38,337 nt of DNA from Okeania sp. SIO1I7. GTDB taxonomy: Bacteria; Cyanobacteriota; Cyanobacteriia; Cyanobacteriales; Microcoleaceae. The translations under genes and the position numbers were made by a program. The notes beneath the pieces were generated by a model. The model was given only the letters and a program-made list of their open reading frames with translations, made no database searches and was not told where the DNA came from. Positions 23,592 through 32,992 of the stretch are shown in pieces (within the stretch, counting starts at the first letter, position 1; each line of letters begins with the position of its first letter). The stretch lies in contig JAAHGF010000010.1 in assembly GCA_010672585.1 (NCBI GenBank), positions 28,190 through 66,526 of the forward strand. The letters run 5' to 3'.

Positions 23592-24998
23592 CTATGGTTG
23601 TTCTATCGCTATTCGTTCTGGTAAAACATCATGAGTGAGTAAATCTTGGTAAGTTTCTCTTTGTAATATTACATTTACTTCGTCATTGTTAACTAAAACT
23701 CCTGCTGGACGTGGTAAACGATTGTAGTTGGAGGCCATACTATAGTTATACGCACCAGTAGCCATTACTACTAAGCAATCTCCTGGTTGAGTTACGGGTA
23801 ACATAGCATTTTTAACTAGAACGTCACCAGATTCACAATGTTTACCAGCAACGGTAACTGTTTCTGTCAGAGGTTCAGATAATTTATTCGCTACAACCAT
23901 TCTATAAAGAGATTGATAGGTGATTGGACGTGGATTATCTGACATTCCTCCATCTACTGATATGTAAGTCCTAATTTCTGGGACTTGTTTTTGAGACCCG
24001 ATTGTATAAGCTGTTACACAAGCCGGGCTAATAATTGAACGTCCAGGTTCGCATAATAGTTTTGGTAAAGGTAATTGTCTGGCTTGACAAGCGTCTACCA
24101 TTGCCTTACTAATGTTATGAACCCAAGTTTCAATACTAGGAGGGTCATCTGCTTCAGTATAACGGATTCCTAAACCACCACCCATATTAATTTCTTTAAC
24201 TGATAGATTATGTGCCATGGCAGTTGTCATTGCATCTACCATTACAGTTGCTAAATCTTGATGGGGTTGAACTTCAAAAATTTGGGAACCTATATGAGCA
24301 TGAATTCCTATAAATGATAGTTTTTGTTGTTGACTTATGAAGCTAAAAACATCATTTAACTGGTTAGGGTCGAATCCAAATTTACTATCTAGATGGCCTG
24401 TACGAATGTATTCGTGGGTATGACATTCAATACCAGGTGTAAACCTCACCATTATTTTTGTGGGATTTTCTAATTCCTCTGTTTGTTCGTTTTTTAAATC
24501 GGCTAATGTTTTTAATTCTAGCCAATTGTCGATAACAATTACACAATCTGTTTCGACCGCTAAACTTAATTCTGCAAGAGATTTATTATTGCCATGTAAG
24601 TATATTTTCTCTGGATTAATACCTGCTTGGATAGCTGTGTATAATTCACCTCCAGATACAACGTCTATACCTAAACCTTCAGAGCCACAAATAGCACATA
24701 CTGCCAGACAGCTCCAAGCTTTAGAAGCATAAAGAACCAAAGATTCTCCAGGGTAGTACTGTTTAAGTGCATCTCGATATTGGCGACAAGCTGCTCTGAG
24801 AGTATATTCGTCCAATATATATAGAGGTGAGCCAAATTTCTCGACCAGTGCTGGGACATCCCAACCACCGATTTCTAAGTGGTCTAAATTGTTAACTTTG
24901 GCAGTGAGTGGTAAAAGTTCCTGATTTGGTGAACTTTCCATTTTTGGCAAATACTGAAGTCCAGAATTGGCGGATATTACAGGTTGAGTTGATACCAT
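23592..24998 (-). CDS. lysA: Diaminopimelate decarboxylase
   Basis: 468 aa. It is PLP-dependent and removes CO2 from meso-diaminopimelate to give L-lysine, the last step of lysine synthesis. Motifs: YASKAWSC (lysine binding PLP, about residue 92), HAHIGSQIF (about 234-242), GGGLGIRY (about 272-279), EPGRSIISPA (about 315-324) and the catalytic CESGDV (about 387-392). Residues 1-40 are an extension typical of cyanobacterial LysA. An internal ATG (residue 20, MESSPNQ) could also serve as start. It is the first gene of the lysA-cdaA-uppS set, though separated from cdaA by 492 bp and so perhaps transcribed separately. Confidence 0.96.
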   Translation of the reverse strand: MVSTQPVISANSGLQYLPKMESSPNQELLPLTAKVNNLDHLEIGGWDVPALVEKFGSPLYILDEYTLRAACRQYRDALKQYYPGESLVLYASKAWSCLAVCAICGSEGLGIDVVSGGELYTAIQAGINPEKIYLHGNNKSLAELSLAVETDCVIVIDNWLELKTLADLKNEQTEELENPTKIMVRFTPGIECHTHEYIRTGHLDSKFGFDPNQLNDVFSFISQQQKLSFIGIHAHIGSQIFEVQPHQDLATVMVDAMTTAMAHNLSVKEINMGGGLGIRYTEADDPPSIETWVHNISKAMVDACQARQLPLPKLLCEPGRSIISPACVTAYTIGSQKQVPEIRTYISVDGGMSDNPRPITYQSLYRMVVANKLSEPLTETVTVAGKHCESGDVLVKNAMLPVTQPGDCLVVMATGAYNYSMASNYNRLPRPAGVLVNNDEVNVILQRETYQDLLTHDVLPERIAIEQP

Positions 24999-25740
24999 GA
25001 GTGTTGTACAGAGTTATACTCTAGTAGTGTGACATACTCCCACGCTGATTACAAGAATCAGTTTGGGCTTCTCAGTGACTCTACTGTGTAGACATTAACT
25101 GAGCTACCAAGGAATATCCTACCTCTGCAATTAATTACCGAATAATTAATAATTAATAATTAGGGTTTGCGCTTCACTAGTCTTTTTGTTGGGGTAGGAG
25201 ACAGGAGACAGGAGACAACCCACCCCTCGCCCTCGCCCCTCCCCCTCCCAGGAGGGGAGGGGAAGACAGGAGGAACAAGGAATGTAGAGGAGGTAAGAGT
25301 AAGAATTGTCCCTTAATTTTTCTGCCCAACTCTTGCACAAAATGCTAGTTTTTTGAGCTTTTTTGACCGAAAAGCTGGCACTTTTTTTAAATCTAAAACA
25401 GCTAAAACCTTTATCTATAAATACTTTTATATTTAATCAGCAAGCCCTAATTAATAATTAAATAATTCGCGCTTTGAAGCCTCCCCTTTTAAGGGGAAAA
25501 AAAAGCGGTCGAGGGATGGCGAGGTCCCCTCGCCATATCCAATCGACCAAGACAGCGGTCGTTAGCGCAGCTTCCCGTAGGGTGGGATGGCTCCGAAACC
25601 TGCGCCATATCCAACCGACCAAGAAAAGAAAATATTCCTTATATTCAATTCCGTAGCGGTTAAAACCCGAGGTAATTATCAATTATCCATTATCAATTAT
25701 CAATTAATGAAAATAGGCTTAATTGTACGCCTTCATCTCC
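24999..25740. repeat. Gene-free region: IS end and dispersed repeat family, copy 2
   Basis: GTGTGACATACTCCCAC (about 25027-25043) is the inverse of GTGGGAGTATGTCAC at 28108 and probably an IS200/IS605 end. From about 25135 to 25710 lies a copy of the repeat described at 16870-17290. A GC-rich insert (25504-25640) is itself a double unit of GCGGTCG...CGCCATATCCAA-C/T-CGACCAAGA. A related single unit lies at about 35955-36005. Confidence 0.75.
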
Positions 25741-26082
25741 TTAAAACTTTAGCCCTGGCAACAAATCTTTTAGTAAAACTTTGGTTTTATTTTGAATATT
25801 AATTGCAGCATTTAAGTCACGTCCAATTTATAGATTACATTGAGGACAATTATGCTGTCTTTGAAGCAAATTTTTCTTGACTTTATGCCCACAATTACTA
25901 CATTCAGTTGATGTTCCATGAGGTTTTACTTTGACTATTAACTGACCAGCTCTTCCAGCCTTGTTAATGAATATTTCATTAAATTCACCCCACCCTGCAT
26001 CATGTACGGACTTAGCTAATCTAGAGTTAGCCATACCTTTTATATTCAGTTTATCAACTGCTACAATATCTTCAAAAATCAA
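25741..26082 (-). pseudogene. tnpB: IS200/IS605 tnpB remnant, C-terminal third
   Basis: Truncated at its 5' side. The frame reads FEDIVAVDKLNIKGM (RuvC-II glutamate), LAKSVHDAGWGEF, GTSTECSNCGHKV...CPQC (four-cysteine zinc finger), then TAA where a residue such as Val is expected, then IGRDLNAAINIQNKTKV and a final LLPGLKF before the natural stop at 25741. The RuvC-III aspartate (RDLNAA) is kept. It is flanked by inverted copies of the TAATTACCTCTC repeat edge. Confidence 0.9.
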
Positions 26083-26455
26083 TAATTAATAGTTAATAAT
26101 TACCTCTCATTGAAAACGGATAGGATTCACTCAAAGGAAATTTTTTCTTCTTTCTCCTTTAAGATTTAAATTATAATAGTTTATCTACATATTTGGAATA
26201 TATCAAAGAGCAAAAAAATCATTACCAGATAATTAATTATTCATTCTTTGTTATGCGTGATTAATAATTATTAATTAGCTAGATAATTTACAAGATAAAC
26301 GTTGATAAATTGACACAAATTGTATAAAAAAATAACACATTCATCCCAAAGTGACTAAGCAGGTTTTCAGTGTGGGACTTCTGCTAAAAACAGCTAATAA
26401 ATAGAAGTTATTTCTCTTAGTTAATTTTTTATCTAAAATTCAGACTTTTGCAATT
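26083..26455. repeat. Repeat edge and upstream region of rimI
   Basis: TAATTACCTCTCATTGAAAA followed by CGGATAGGATTCACTCAAAG (about 26096-26136) is the reverse complement of sequence near 36020-36062, so it is an inverted partial copy of the dispersed family. The rest is AT-rich and holds the rimI promoter, not identified. Confidence 0.65.
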
Positions 26456-27082
26456 ATGGCAATTATTACAATTCAATCAATGAGTCAAAAGCATATTTCT
26501 AGTGTGGTTGAATTGGATCGACTCTGCTTTGGTGGACTCTGGAATTTTCAAGGTTATCAGCGAGAACTAGAAAGTCCTAACAGTGATTTGCTAATTTTAG
26601 TGATTAGCCAAAATAATGAGGAGATAAAAAGGGAGGTCACTTTTAAATCTTCTAACTCTAAATCACAGCTTACCAATCATCAGTCCATAATTGGCATAGG
26701 TTGTTTATGGGCTATTTTAGAGGAAGCACATATTACTATTCTCGGAATTCATCCCCAATACCAACGTCTGGGTTTAGGTCAATTATTATTATATTCCTTA
26801 ATGAGGTCTGCTTGGGACAGAGGGTTAGAGAGAGCTACCCTAGAAGTTGCAGCTTCAAATACATCTGCATTGTCCCTTTATCACAAGTTTGGGTTTCAAG
26901 ATGTGGGCCGTCGTCGAGGATATTATCAGCAAACTGGGGAAGATGCTCTTATTCTCTGGCGTGGTCATCTACATGACCCAGAATTTGAGCAAACTTTGTC
27001 CCAATGGCATAGACAAGCGATCGCTCGTTTGAACGACTATGAAGTGAGATGGGAAAAGTTAGAGTCAGTAGTTGGTAATTAG
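26456..27082 (+). CDS. rimI: Ribosomal-protein-alanine N-acetyltransferase (RimI-like GNAT)
   Basis: 208 aa. GNAT fold: N-terminal HISSVVELDRLCFGG, acetyl-CoA loop HPQYQRLGLGQLLL (about 99-112, the Q/RxxGxG motif), then LEVAASNTSALSLYHKFGF and QDVGRRRGYY, which are diagnostic of RimI. It acetylates the N-terminus of ribosomal protein S18 or related proteins. It is longer than E. coli RimI (148 aa) because of a hydrophilic loop at about 50-76 (EEIKREVTFKSSNSKSQL) and an extended C-terminus. This is typical of cyanobacterial members. A HIP1 site overlaps codons near 27018 and another follows the stop (27082-27090). Confidence 0.88.
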   Translation: MAIITIQSMSQKHISSVVELDRLCFGGLWNFQGYQRELESPNSDLLILVISQNNEEIKREVTFKSSNSKSQLTNHQSIIGIGCLWAILEEAHITILGIHPQYQRLGLGQLLLYSLMRSAWDRGLERATLEVAASNTSALSLYHKFGFQDVGRRRGYYQQTGEDALILWRGHLHDPEFEQTLSQWHRQAIARLNDYEVRWEKLESVVGN

Positions 27083-27618
27083 CGATCGCTCAATTCAAAT
27101 AGCTTTATTATTTTAAGTTAATTTTGTTTATCAACCCTTTTGTCTGCATTTTAAATTGATTTAATGGGATTTTAGATCGGAGATATAAAAAATATAAAAA
27201 TAGATAACAATCCTGAAAGTCTCACCCAATATTGTATTTTTTGGGGAGATTTTCTGATACAATCCAAATATATAGCAATCCTAAATAAGTTGCGGGTAAT
27301 CAAAAAGTAGATAAAAAAACTGAAACTCCCATCTGTTCCCTGTTCCCTGTTCCCTAAAAGCGGTAAGATTTTTATACACAAATAAAATAGGATTGTCATA
27401 ACAACTACATTACTAGCAAAGATTTAGTTGACTGAAATGGAGAATTGTCACCGATAAAACTTTAGAATTTCTTAAAATAAATAAGCAGATTGAATCCATA
27501 TCTATATAAAAACCTGAGCTATACTTTAGAAATTAAAATTATATTGTTGGCTAGAAAAACGTAACCTTCAATACAATTAATGGTAGATAGGAGAAAGTAT
27601 ATAAGGTTAAACTGCCTA
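27083..27618. other. Gene-free spacer downstream of rimI
   Basis: AT-rich, with TGTTCCCTGTTCCCTGTTCCC-type repeats (about 27332-27355) and no recognisable gene. It leads into the tnpB remnant. Confidence 0.5.
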
Positions 27619-28125
27619 TAACGAAACTATAGCTGTTGCTAAACAACATAAAAAAATCGCCAATAAACGAAAAAATTTTCACTTTAAAACTGCTAACGAA
27701 CTACTATCAAAATATGAAATTGTTGCTGATGAAAACTTAAACATTAAACGGCTAGTCCAAACCAGATTGAGTAAATCAATTAACGATGCGATTTGGGGGT
27801 CAATTCCTGACTATTCTTGCTGTTAAAGCCATACCTTTAGATCGTCCGCAGGACTTAAATGCTAGACAGAAAACCATAGCTGTGAATCCAAATGGCACAA
27901 GTTCAAGATTGCTCTAAATTTTGGAGAAAAAGTTCCAAAAAAATTGTCGGATAGGGTTCATTCTTGTCTTCATGGCGACACTGTTTTATGCAGAGACCAA
28001 AACGTCGCAATTATAGAATACAGGGCGGTTGGACATCCCGTCCTTAAAGTTCGTGGAGTCCGATGCAATAGCAAGACTGGGAAGCGAGAAGCACACACTA
28101 AGCTGAGGCTATAGTGTGGGAGTAT
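27619..28125 (+). pseudogene. tnpB: IS200/IS605 tnpB remnant with several frameshifts, plus right end
   Basis: First part: [40 protein letters not shown] and [19 protein letters not shown]. After a frameshift: [14 protein letters not shown] then IAVNPNGTSSRLL. After another: FGEKVPKKLSDRVHSC, GDTVLCRDQNVAIIEYRAVG and HPVLKVRGVRCNSKTGKREA, stopping at about 28113. The zinc-finger cysteines are partly lost (N-F-G in place of N-C-G). GTGGGAGTATGTCAC (about 28108-28122) is the element's right end. The 5' half is missing. Confidence 0.88.
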
Positions 28126-28192
28126 GTCACTATAAATGTCACGCTAGAATAAGCGTAAGGGCAACTTTATAAATAATAGGAATTAATTAATT

Positions 28193-30661
28193 ATGTTTGA
28201 ACGCTTCACGGAAAAAGCAATCAAAGTGATAATGTTGGCCCAAGAAGAGGCTCGGCGCTTGGGACATAACTTTGTGGGGACGGAACAAATTCTTCTGGGT
28301 CTAATTGGAGAAGGCACAGGTGTTGCGGCCAAAGTTCTCAAATCTATGGGTGTTAATCTCAAGGATGCTAGGATTGAGGTAGAAAAAATAATTGGCCGTG
28401 GATCGGGATTTGTGGCTGTAGAAATTCCATTTACTCCCAGAGCTAAAAGGGTTTTAGAATTATCCTTGGAAGAAGCACGGCAATTAGGACATAACTATAT
28501 TGGTACAGAGCATCTACTTCTGGGTTTAATTCGAGAAGGGGAAGGAGTAGCAGCAAGAGTTCTAGAAAACTTGGGGGTAGACCTCTCGAAGGTACGGACT
28601 CAGGTAATTCGGATGTTGGGTGAAACCGCAGAAGTCACTGCTGGTGGAGGCGGTGGACGGACTAAAACTCCTACTCTGGATGAGTTTGGTTCTAATCTGA
28701 CTCAAATGGCATCTGAAGGTAAGTTGGACCCAGTAGTGGGAAGGCAAAAGGAAATTGAACGGGTTATTCAAATTCTAGGTCGTAGAACGAAAAATAATCC
28801 TGTCTTGATTGGAGAACCAGGGGTTGGAAAAACAGCGATCGCTGAAGGTCTGGCACAACGTATTGCTAATAATGATATACCAGATATTCTTGAGGAAAAG
28901 CGGGTAGTTACTCTGGACATTGGTCTATTGGTGGCTGGTACAAAATACCGAGGTGAGTTTGAGGAACGTCTGAAGAAAATTATGGATGAAATTCGTTCTG
29001 CGGGTAATGTCATCCTAGTTATAGATGAGGTTCATACTCTAATTGGAGCTGGTGCAGCAGAAGGGGCAATTGATGCAGCTAATATTTTGAAGCCTGCTTT
29101 GGCTCGTGGGGAGTTACAGTGCATAGGGGCAACTACCCTCGATGAGTATCGCAAACATATTGAACGTGATGCGGCACTTGAACGTCGTTTCCAACCAGTA
29201 ATGGTGGGTGAACCTTCCGTTGAAGAAACAATTGAAATCTTATACGGTTTAAGGGAACGTTACGAACAACATCATAAGTTAAAAATTTTGGATACAGCTC
29301 TAGAAGCTGCTGCTAAATTGTCAGACCGCTATATTAGCGATCGCTATTTACCGGATAAAGCTATTGACTTGATTGATGAGGCAGGTTCCCGGGTTCGTTT
29401 GATTAATTCTCAACTTCCTCCCGCAGCTAAAGAATTGGATAAAGAGTTGCGTCAAATTCTGAAAGAAAAGGATGAGGCAGTACGCTCTCAAGATTTTGAC
29501 AAGGCAGGAGAGTTGCGCGACCGGGAAATGGAAATTAAGTCTGAAATTCGCTCCCTTGCTCAAAGTAAAAAGACAGATTCTACTACTGAAAATGATTCTC
29601 CAGTGGTTAATGAAGAAGATATTGCTCATATTGTTGCAAGTTGGACGGGTGTTCCAGTTAGTAAGCTCACAGAATCTGAATCTGAGAAATTGCTACACAT
29701 GGAAGATACTCTGCACCAACGTTTGATTGGTCAAGAAGAAGCTGTCAGAGCAGTATCTCGTGCTATTCGTAGGGCAAGAGTAGGATTGAAAAACCCCAAC
29801 CGACCAATTGCTAGCTTTATTTTCTCCGGACCTACTGGGGTTGGTAAGACAGAATTAACTAAGGCTTTGGCTACATATTTCTTCGGGTCAGAAGAGGCAA
29901 TGATTCGGTTGGATATGTCTGAATATATGGAACGTCACACTGTTTCTAAGTTGATTGGTTCTCCTCCTGGTTATGTGGGTTATAACGAAGGTGGTCAGTT
30001 AACTGAAGCAGTTCGTCGTCGCCCTTATACTGTGGTGCTATTTGATGAAATTGAAAAAGCTCACCCTGATGTCTTTAATATGCTGTTGCAAATTTTGGAA
30101 GATGGACGCTTGACTGATGCTAAGGGTCGTACAGTAGATTTCAAGAATACTTTGATTATTATGACCTCCAATATCGGTTCTAAGGTAATCGAAAAAGGAG
30201 GCGGCGGTCTTGGTTTCGAGTTCTCCGATAATGAAGCTGATGCTCAATATAACCGAATTCGCAATTTGGTTAATGAAGAACTCAAACAATATTTCCGCCC
30301 AGAATTCCTCAACCGTCTGGATGAGATTATCGTCTTCCGTCAGTTGAATAAGGATGAGGTGAAGGAAATTGCTGTGATTATGTTGAAAGAAGTCTTTAGT
30401 CGTTTGACAGAAAAAGGCATCAAGCTAGAAATTACCGATCGCTTCCAGGAGCGGTTAGTTGAGGAAGGTTATAATCCCAGTTATGGAGCGCGTCCTTTAC
30501 GTCGGGCAATTATGCGTTTGCTTGAGGATGTTTTGGCTGAGGAAATTCTTTCTGGTGCGGTTCGCGAGGGCGATACTGCTGTGGTTGATGTTGGGGAAGA
30601 TGGTCAGGTTAAGGTTACTCAAGGTGAAAAACGAGAATTGTTGCCTCAAGGAGCTGAGTAG
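28193..30661 (+). CDS. clpC: ATP-dependent Clp protease ATP-binding subunit ClpC
   Basis: 822 aa Hsp100 unfoldase that feeds proteins to the ClpP/ClpR protease. Two N-domain repeats cover residues 1-150 ([15 protein letters not shown] and [15 protein letters not shown]). AAA-1: Walker A GEPGVGKT (about 208-215) and [13 protein letters not shown]/coiled-coil middle region ([20 protein letters not shown], about 427-446) sets ClpC apart from ClpB. AAA-2: Walker [10 protein letters not shown] (about 547-555), [12 protein letters not shown] and [11 protein letters not shown]. It ends with a ClpB-D2-small domain and an acidic or neutral tail. The gene starts at [12 protein letters not shown] with AGGA about 14 nt upstream. 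It is essential in cyanobacteria and high in codon regularity compared with the neighbouring debris. Confidence 0.98.
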   Translation: MFERFTEKAIKVIMLAQEEARRLGHNFVGTEQILLGLIGEGTGVAAKVLKSMGVNLKDARIEVEKIIGRGSGFVAVEIPFTPRAKRVLELSLEEARQLGHNYIGTEHLLLGLIREGEGVAARVLENLGVDLSKVRTQVIRMLGETAEVTAGGGGGRTKTPTLDEFGSNLTQMASEGKLDPVVGRQKEIERVIQILGRRTKNNPVLIGEPGVGKTAIAEGLAQRIANNDIPDILEEKRVVTLDIGLLVAGTKYRGEFEERLKKIMDEIRSAGNVILVIDEVHTLIGAGAAEGAIDAANILKPALARGELQCIGATTLDEYRKHIERDAALERRFQPVMVGEPSVEETIEILYGLRERYEQHHKLKILDTALEAAAKLSDRYISDRYLPDKAIDLIDEAGSRVRLINSQLPPAAKELDKELRQILKEKDEAVRSQDFDKAGELRDREMEIKSEIRSLAQSKKTDSTTENDSPVVNEEDIAHIVASWTGVPVSKLTESESEKLLHMEDTLHQRLIGQEEAVRAVSRAIRRARVGLKNPNRPIASFIFSGPTGVGKTELTKALATYFFGSEEAMIRLDMSEYMERHTVSKLIGSPPGYVGYNEGGQLTEAVRRRPYTVVLFDEIEKAHPDVFNMLLQILEDGRLTDAKGRTVDFKNTLIIMTSNIGSKVIEKGGGGLGFEFSDNEADAQYNRIRNLVNEELKQYFRPEFLNRLDEIIVFRQLNKDEVKEIAVIMLKEVFSRLTEKGIKLEITDRFQERLVEEGYNPSYGARPLRRAIMRLLEDVLAEEILSGAVREGDTAVVDVGEDGQVKVTQGEKRELLPQGAE

Positions 30662-30706
30662 GATTTAGTTTCTTTAGGGAATTAAAGTGAATATTTAATT
30701 GTAAAG

Positions 30707-30736
30707 CGGCAGGGAATTAGATTTTTCTGCCGTTTT
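30707..30736 (+). terminator. Probable terminator downstream of clpC
   Basis: CGGCAG (30707-30712), a 14-nt loop, CTGCCG (30727-30732) and then TTTT. It lies 46 bp after the clpC stop on the same strand. Confidence 0.7.
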
Positions 30737-30764
30737 CCAAATTTGGTTTAGTATTTTTTGTATA

Positions 30765-30865
30765 AACAGGCAACAGGGGGAATAAAAAGCGGATAATATC
30801 AGACTTTTAGCTATTGGACAGTTCTTGTAATTTGTAAATATCCCAGCGCACATTGCTATAATTGT
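30765..30865. repeat. Dispersed repeat, copy B (related to 9575-9718)
   Basis: AACAGGCAACAGGGGGAATA, AAAAGC, TTTTAGCTATTGGACAGTTC, TTGTAATTTGTAAATATCCC and CACATTGCTATAA follow the same order as in copy A. Confidence 0.75.
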
Positions 30866-30912
30866 GATTTTTCAGGTGCTTGCTATTCTAGGGGTCTTCC
30901 TTTGTTTAACTC

Positions 30913-32214
30913 CTAACTATCTGAATTAGAATCTTTACTACAGTCACTAGGTTTTGGTTCTTCTTTACACAACTGTTTAAGAAAATCTTTGCTATATATA
31001 GCTGACTTCCAGTTATATGCTTTCTTAACCTGTTCAGGGGTTAAATATTCAGCATTTGTTAGGTTAGTTTGGTTCAAATTAGCACAATTTAGAGTCTGGT
31101 CTTTATTTTTTTTCCAATCATCATTTTTTTGTGTTTCTGTACAATTCTCATCACCAAATTTAGCATTCTTTAATTTTGCTCCTGTTAGATTCGCACTACC
31201 TAAATCTGCCTTCGTAAAATTTGTATTGGTTAAAATTGCATTCGTAAAATCTGTATTGGTTAAATTTGCATTTGTAAAATTTGTTTCGGTTAAATTTGCC
31301 TCCATTAGTTGTGCTTTTGGTAGTTCAGCATTTTCAAAGTTAGCTTTTATCATTAGAGTACATCCTTCACTATTGTTATTATCGTCATTTTTTTTGCAAC
31401 TCAATTTAGGATTAGAGTGAAATTTAGCATTCGATAGTTTTGCCCCTTTAAATTCAGACTTATTGAGGTTTGCTTCACTAAAGTTAGCATCAGCTAATTC
31501 AGCATTATTGAATTTAGCATAAGCCAACTTAGCTGGATAGTTTGTTAAATCAATTCCAGCTAAATCTGCATGAGTTAGATTCACTCGATTCAATGAGGCG
31601 TTTAACTTATTCAAATTTTCAATTGCTTCTTTTCTACCATAATTTCCTTCTTTTTCTTCATATTTGTTAATAGTATCCCATGATTCTTTGATCATCTGCA
31701 TTATTAGTTGTTGCTTCTGTAAATCTAACTGTTGCTTATATTTATCTCTTTCTTCATTTAATTCCCAGATAGGAACTATGATCCCTACCATGACAGCCAA
31801 AAATACTATATAACGTTCAACAGATTTTAAATTAATAGGAGGCTGAAGAAAATCCCAAAACTCAATTAAATAATACTTCCCTTTGAGATTAAATTCTAGT
31901 ACTTTTTTTTGCAGAAAATTACTATTTTTAAATTTTTCTGATTTTCTGAATTCTTTTAAATCCTTATTATAACAATAAGCTAGAAAAAGGTTAGATAAAT
32001 CTTCTACTGGCATCTCTATTTCTTTTGAGAACTTACATAATTCATATTTAAAAAGAAGTGGATTTTTTTGCTTTTGTTGATTTAATTTATCAAAGACTTT
32101 ATTGAATTCAGATTCTTCTAAGAACTTTCCAGAATTATCTGAATCTTGATTATCTGGTGAATTATCTGCATCTTTTGATGAATGTACTTGGCTATCTTTT
32201 GGGTTTTGATTCAT
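30913..32214 (-). CDS. Membrane-anchored pentapeptide-repeat protein
   Basis: About 433 aa from the chosen start. It has an acidic low-complexity head (SSKDADNSPDNQDSDNSGK) and a helical region of about 110 residues. A hydrophobic segment follows (YIVFLAVMVGIIVPIW) and then a coiled coil (ERDKYKQQLDLQKQQLIMQM). Two blocks of pentapeptide repeats follow (A(N/D)Lxx units such as ADLAG, ADANF, ANLNK and ANLTN TDFTN), separated by a cysteine-containing loop (KLSCKKNDDNNNSEGCTL). The repeats form a right-handed quadrilateral helix that binds protein. Function unknown. Frames reach up to 32265, but the upper codons overlap a duplicated phosphopantetheinyl transferase piece. I prefer ATG 32214 (MNQNPKD) or 32235. 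Confidence 0.8.
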   Translation of the reverse strand: MNQNPKDSQVHSSKDADNSPDNQDSDNSGKFLEESEFNKVFDKLNQQKQKNPLLFKYELCKFSKEIEMPVEDLSNLFLAYCYNKDLKEFRKSEKFKNSNFLQKKVLEFNLKGKYYLIEFWDFLQPPINLKSVERYIVFLAVMVGIIVPIWELNEERDKYKQQLDLQKQQLIMQMIKESWDTINKYEEKEGNYGRKEAIENLNKLNASLNRVNLTHADLAGIDLTNYPAKLAYAKFNNAELADANFSEANLNKSEFKGAKLSNAKFHSNPKLSCKKNDDNNNSEGCTLMIKANFENAELPKAQLMEANLTETNFTNANLTNTDFTNAILTNTNFTKADLGSANLTGAKLKNAKFGDENCTETQKNDDWKKNKDQTLNCANLNQTNLTNAEYLTPEQVKKAYNWKSAIYSKDFLKQLCKEEPKPSDCSKDSNSDS

Positions 32215-32252
32215 AACTAATTTAATATCCTTCATTAGATATTTGCGTAGTG

Positions 32253-32453
32253 CTACATCTGCCAAAAACTCAAGTTTTGATTTTTCCCTGCTACTACTAT
32301 AGCAGCTATATAATTAGGTTGAGGAAGAAATTGGTATAAATACCAACGGGAAGCTTTCTCAAGGTCTCCATTGATGCTAAAAAACTCTACTGGTTTTTCT
32401 GGGGTTAAACAAACTTCTACTTTTTCCAACCCTCCTGCTAACCCATCTCCAGA
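32253..32453 (-). pseudogene. C-terminal fragment of phosphopantetheinyl transferase, extra copy 1
   Basis: SGDGLAGGLEKVEVCLTPEK, then SINGDLEKASRWYLYQFLPQ and GKNQNLSFWQM correspond to the last quarter of the intact transferase at 34821-35564 (SINGDFQEAARWYLYQFIPE, GKNQNLSFWQI). The catalytic part is absent. The frame ends inside the start of the pentapeptide gene. It could be expressed only as a 78-aa stump with an unrelated hydrophobic leader. Confidence 0.9.
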
Positions 32454-32494
32454 AATAAGAAATAAGAAATAACAAATAACAAATAACAAATAAG

Positions 32495-32754
32495 AAATTC
32501 AAGAAACAAAGGTAGAGATGATAGCTTTAGCTTGGAAGCGAAGATTCACTAAAGTGTCGGGAGTGCCTAAATTCAAGAAACAAAGGTAGAGATGATAGCT
32601 TTACTCTTGATGGTTCGATCGCAATAGGTTTTAATCAGATTAAATTACCTAGAATTGGATGGGTCAAAACCTTTGAAATCTTGCCAGATAATGTTAGCCC
32701 AAAGTCTGTAACTATTAGCAAAAAAGCAAGCCGTTGGTTGAAGAACGGTTTATA
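32495..32754 (+). pseudogene. tnpB: tnpB remnant with 74-bp direct repeat at its start
   Basis: About 35 bp (AAATTCAAGAAACAAAGGTA and the following GAGATGATAGCTTTA) occur at 32495 and again at 32569. In frame from the second copy: DDSFTLDGSIAIGFNQIKLP, RIGWVKTFEILPDNVSPKSV, TISKKASRWLKNGL and a stop at 32752. This is the pre-RuvC region of a second TnpB subtype (LPRIGWVK, SVTISKKA). Both ends are missing, and PKFKKQR just before is in another frame. Confidence 0.85.
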
Positions 32755-32816
32755 GCACTACGCATTCAGATTAGGACATAGAATTAGAATGGCGATCGCT
32801 CAACTGGAAGGGCGAT

Positions 32817-32992
32817 CATTATTTATCTGGCAAAAACTTAAGTGTTGATTTTTCCCTGCCACTACTACAGCAGCAATATAATTAGATTCAGGAATAAACT
32901 GATATAAATACCAACGGGAAACTACTTGAAAATCTCCATTAATACTTATAAATTGTATTGGTTGTTCGGGTTTTAAACAAGCTTCTACTTTT
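32817..32992 (-). pseudogene. C-terminal fragment of phosphopantetheinyl transferase, extra copy 2
   Basis: Close copy (by eye nearer to 34821-35564 than copy 1) covering the sequence from CATTATTTATCTG, through ATACCAACGGGAAAC, to GCTTCTACTTTTT. It corresponds to the KVEVCLTPEQPIQFI to FWQI segment on the minus strand. It stops abruptly at about 32992, where a truncated NB-ARC frame begins on the plus strand. Confidence 0.88.

Noticed and set aside
25458-25682. Overlapping 60-74-aa frames on both strands
   Set aside because: They lie in the GC-rich hairpin units; frames on both strands come from the palindromic composition.
30989-31420. 143-aa plus-strand repetitive frame (FVLVKIAFVKSVLVK)
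   Set aside because: Antisense image of the pentapeptide repeats; periodic by necessity, not a gene.
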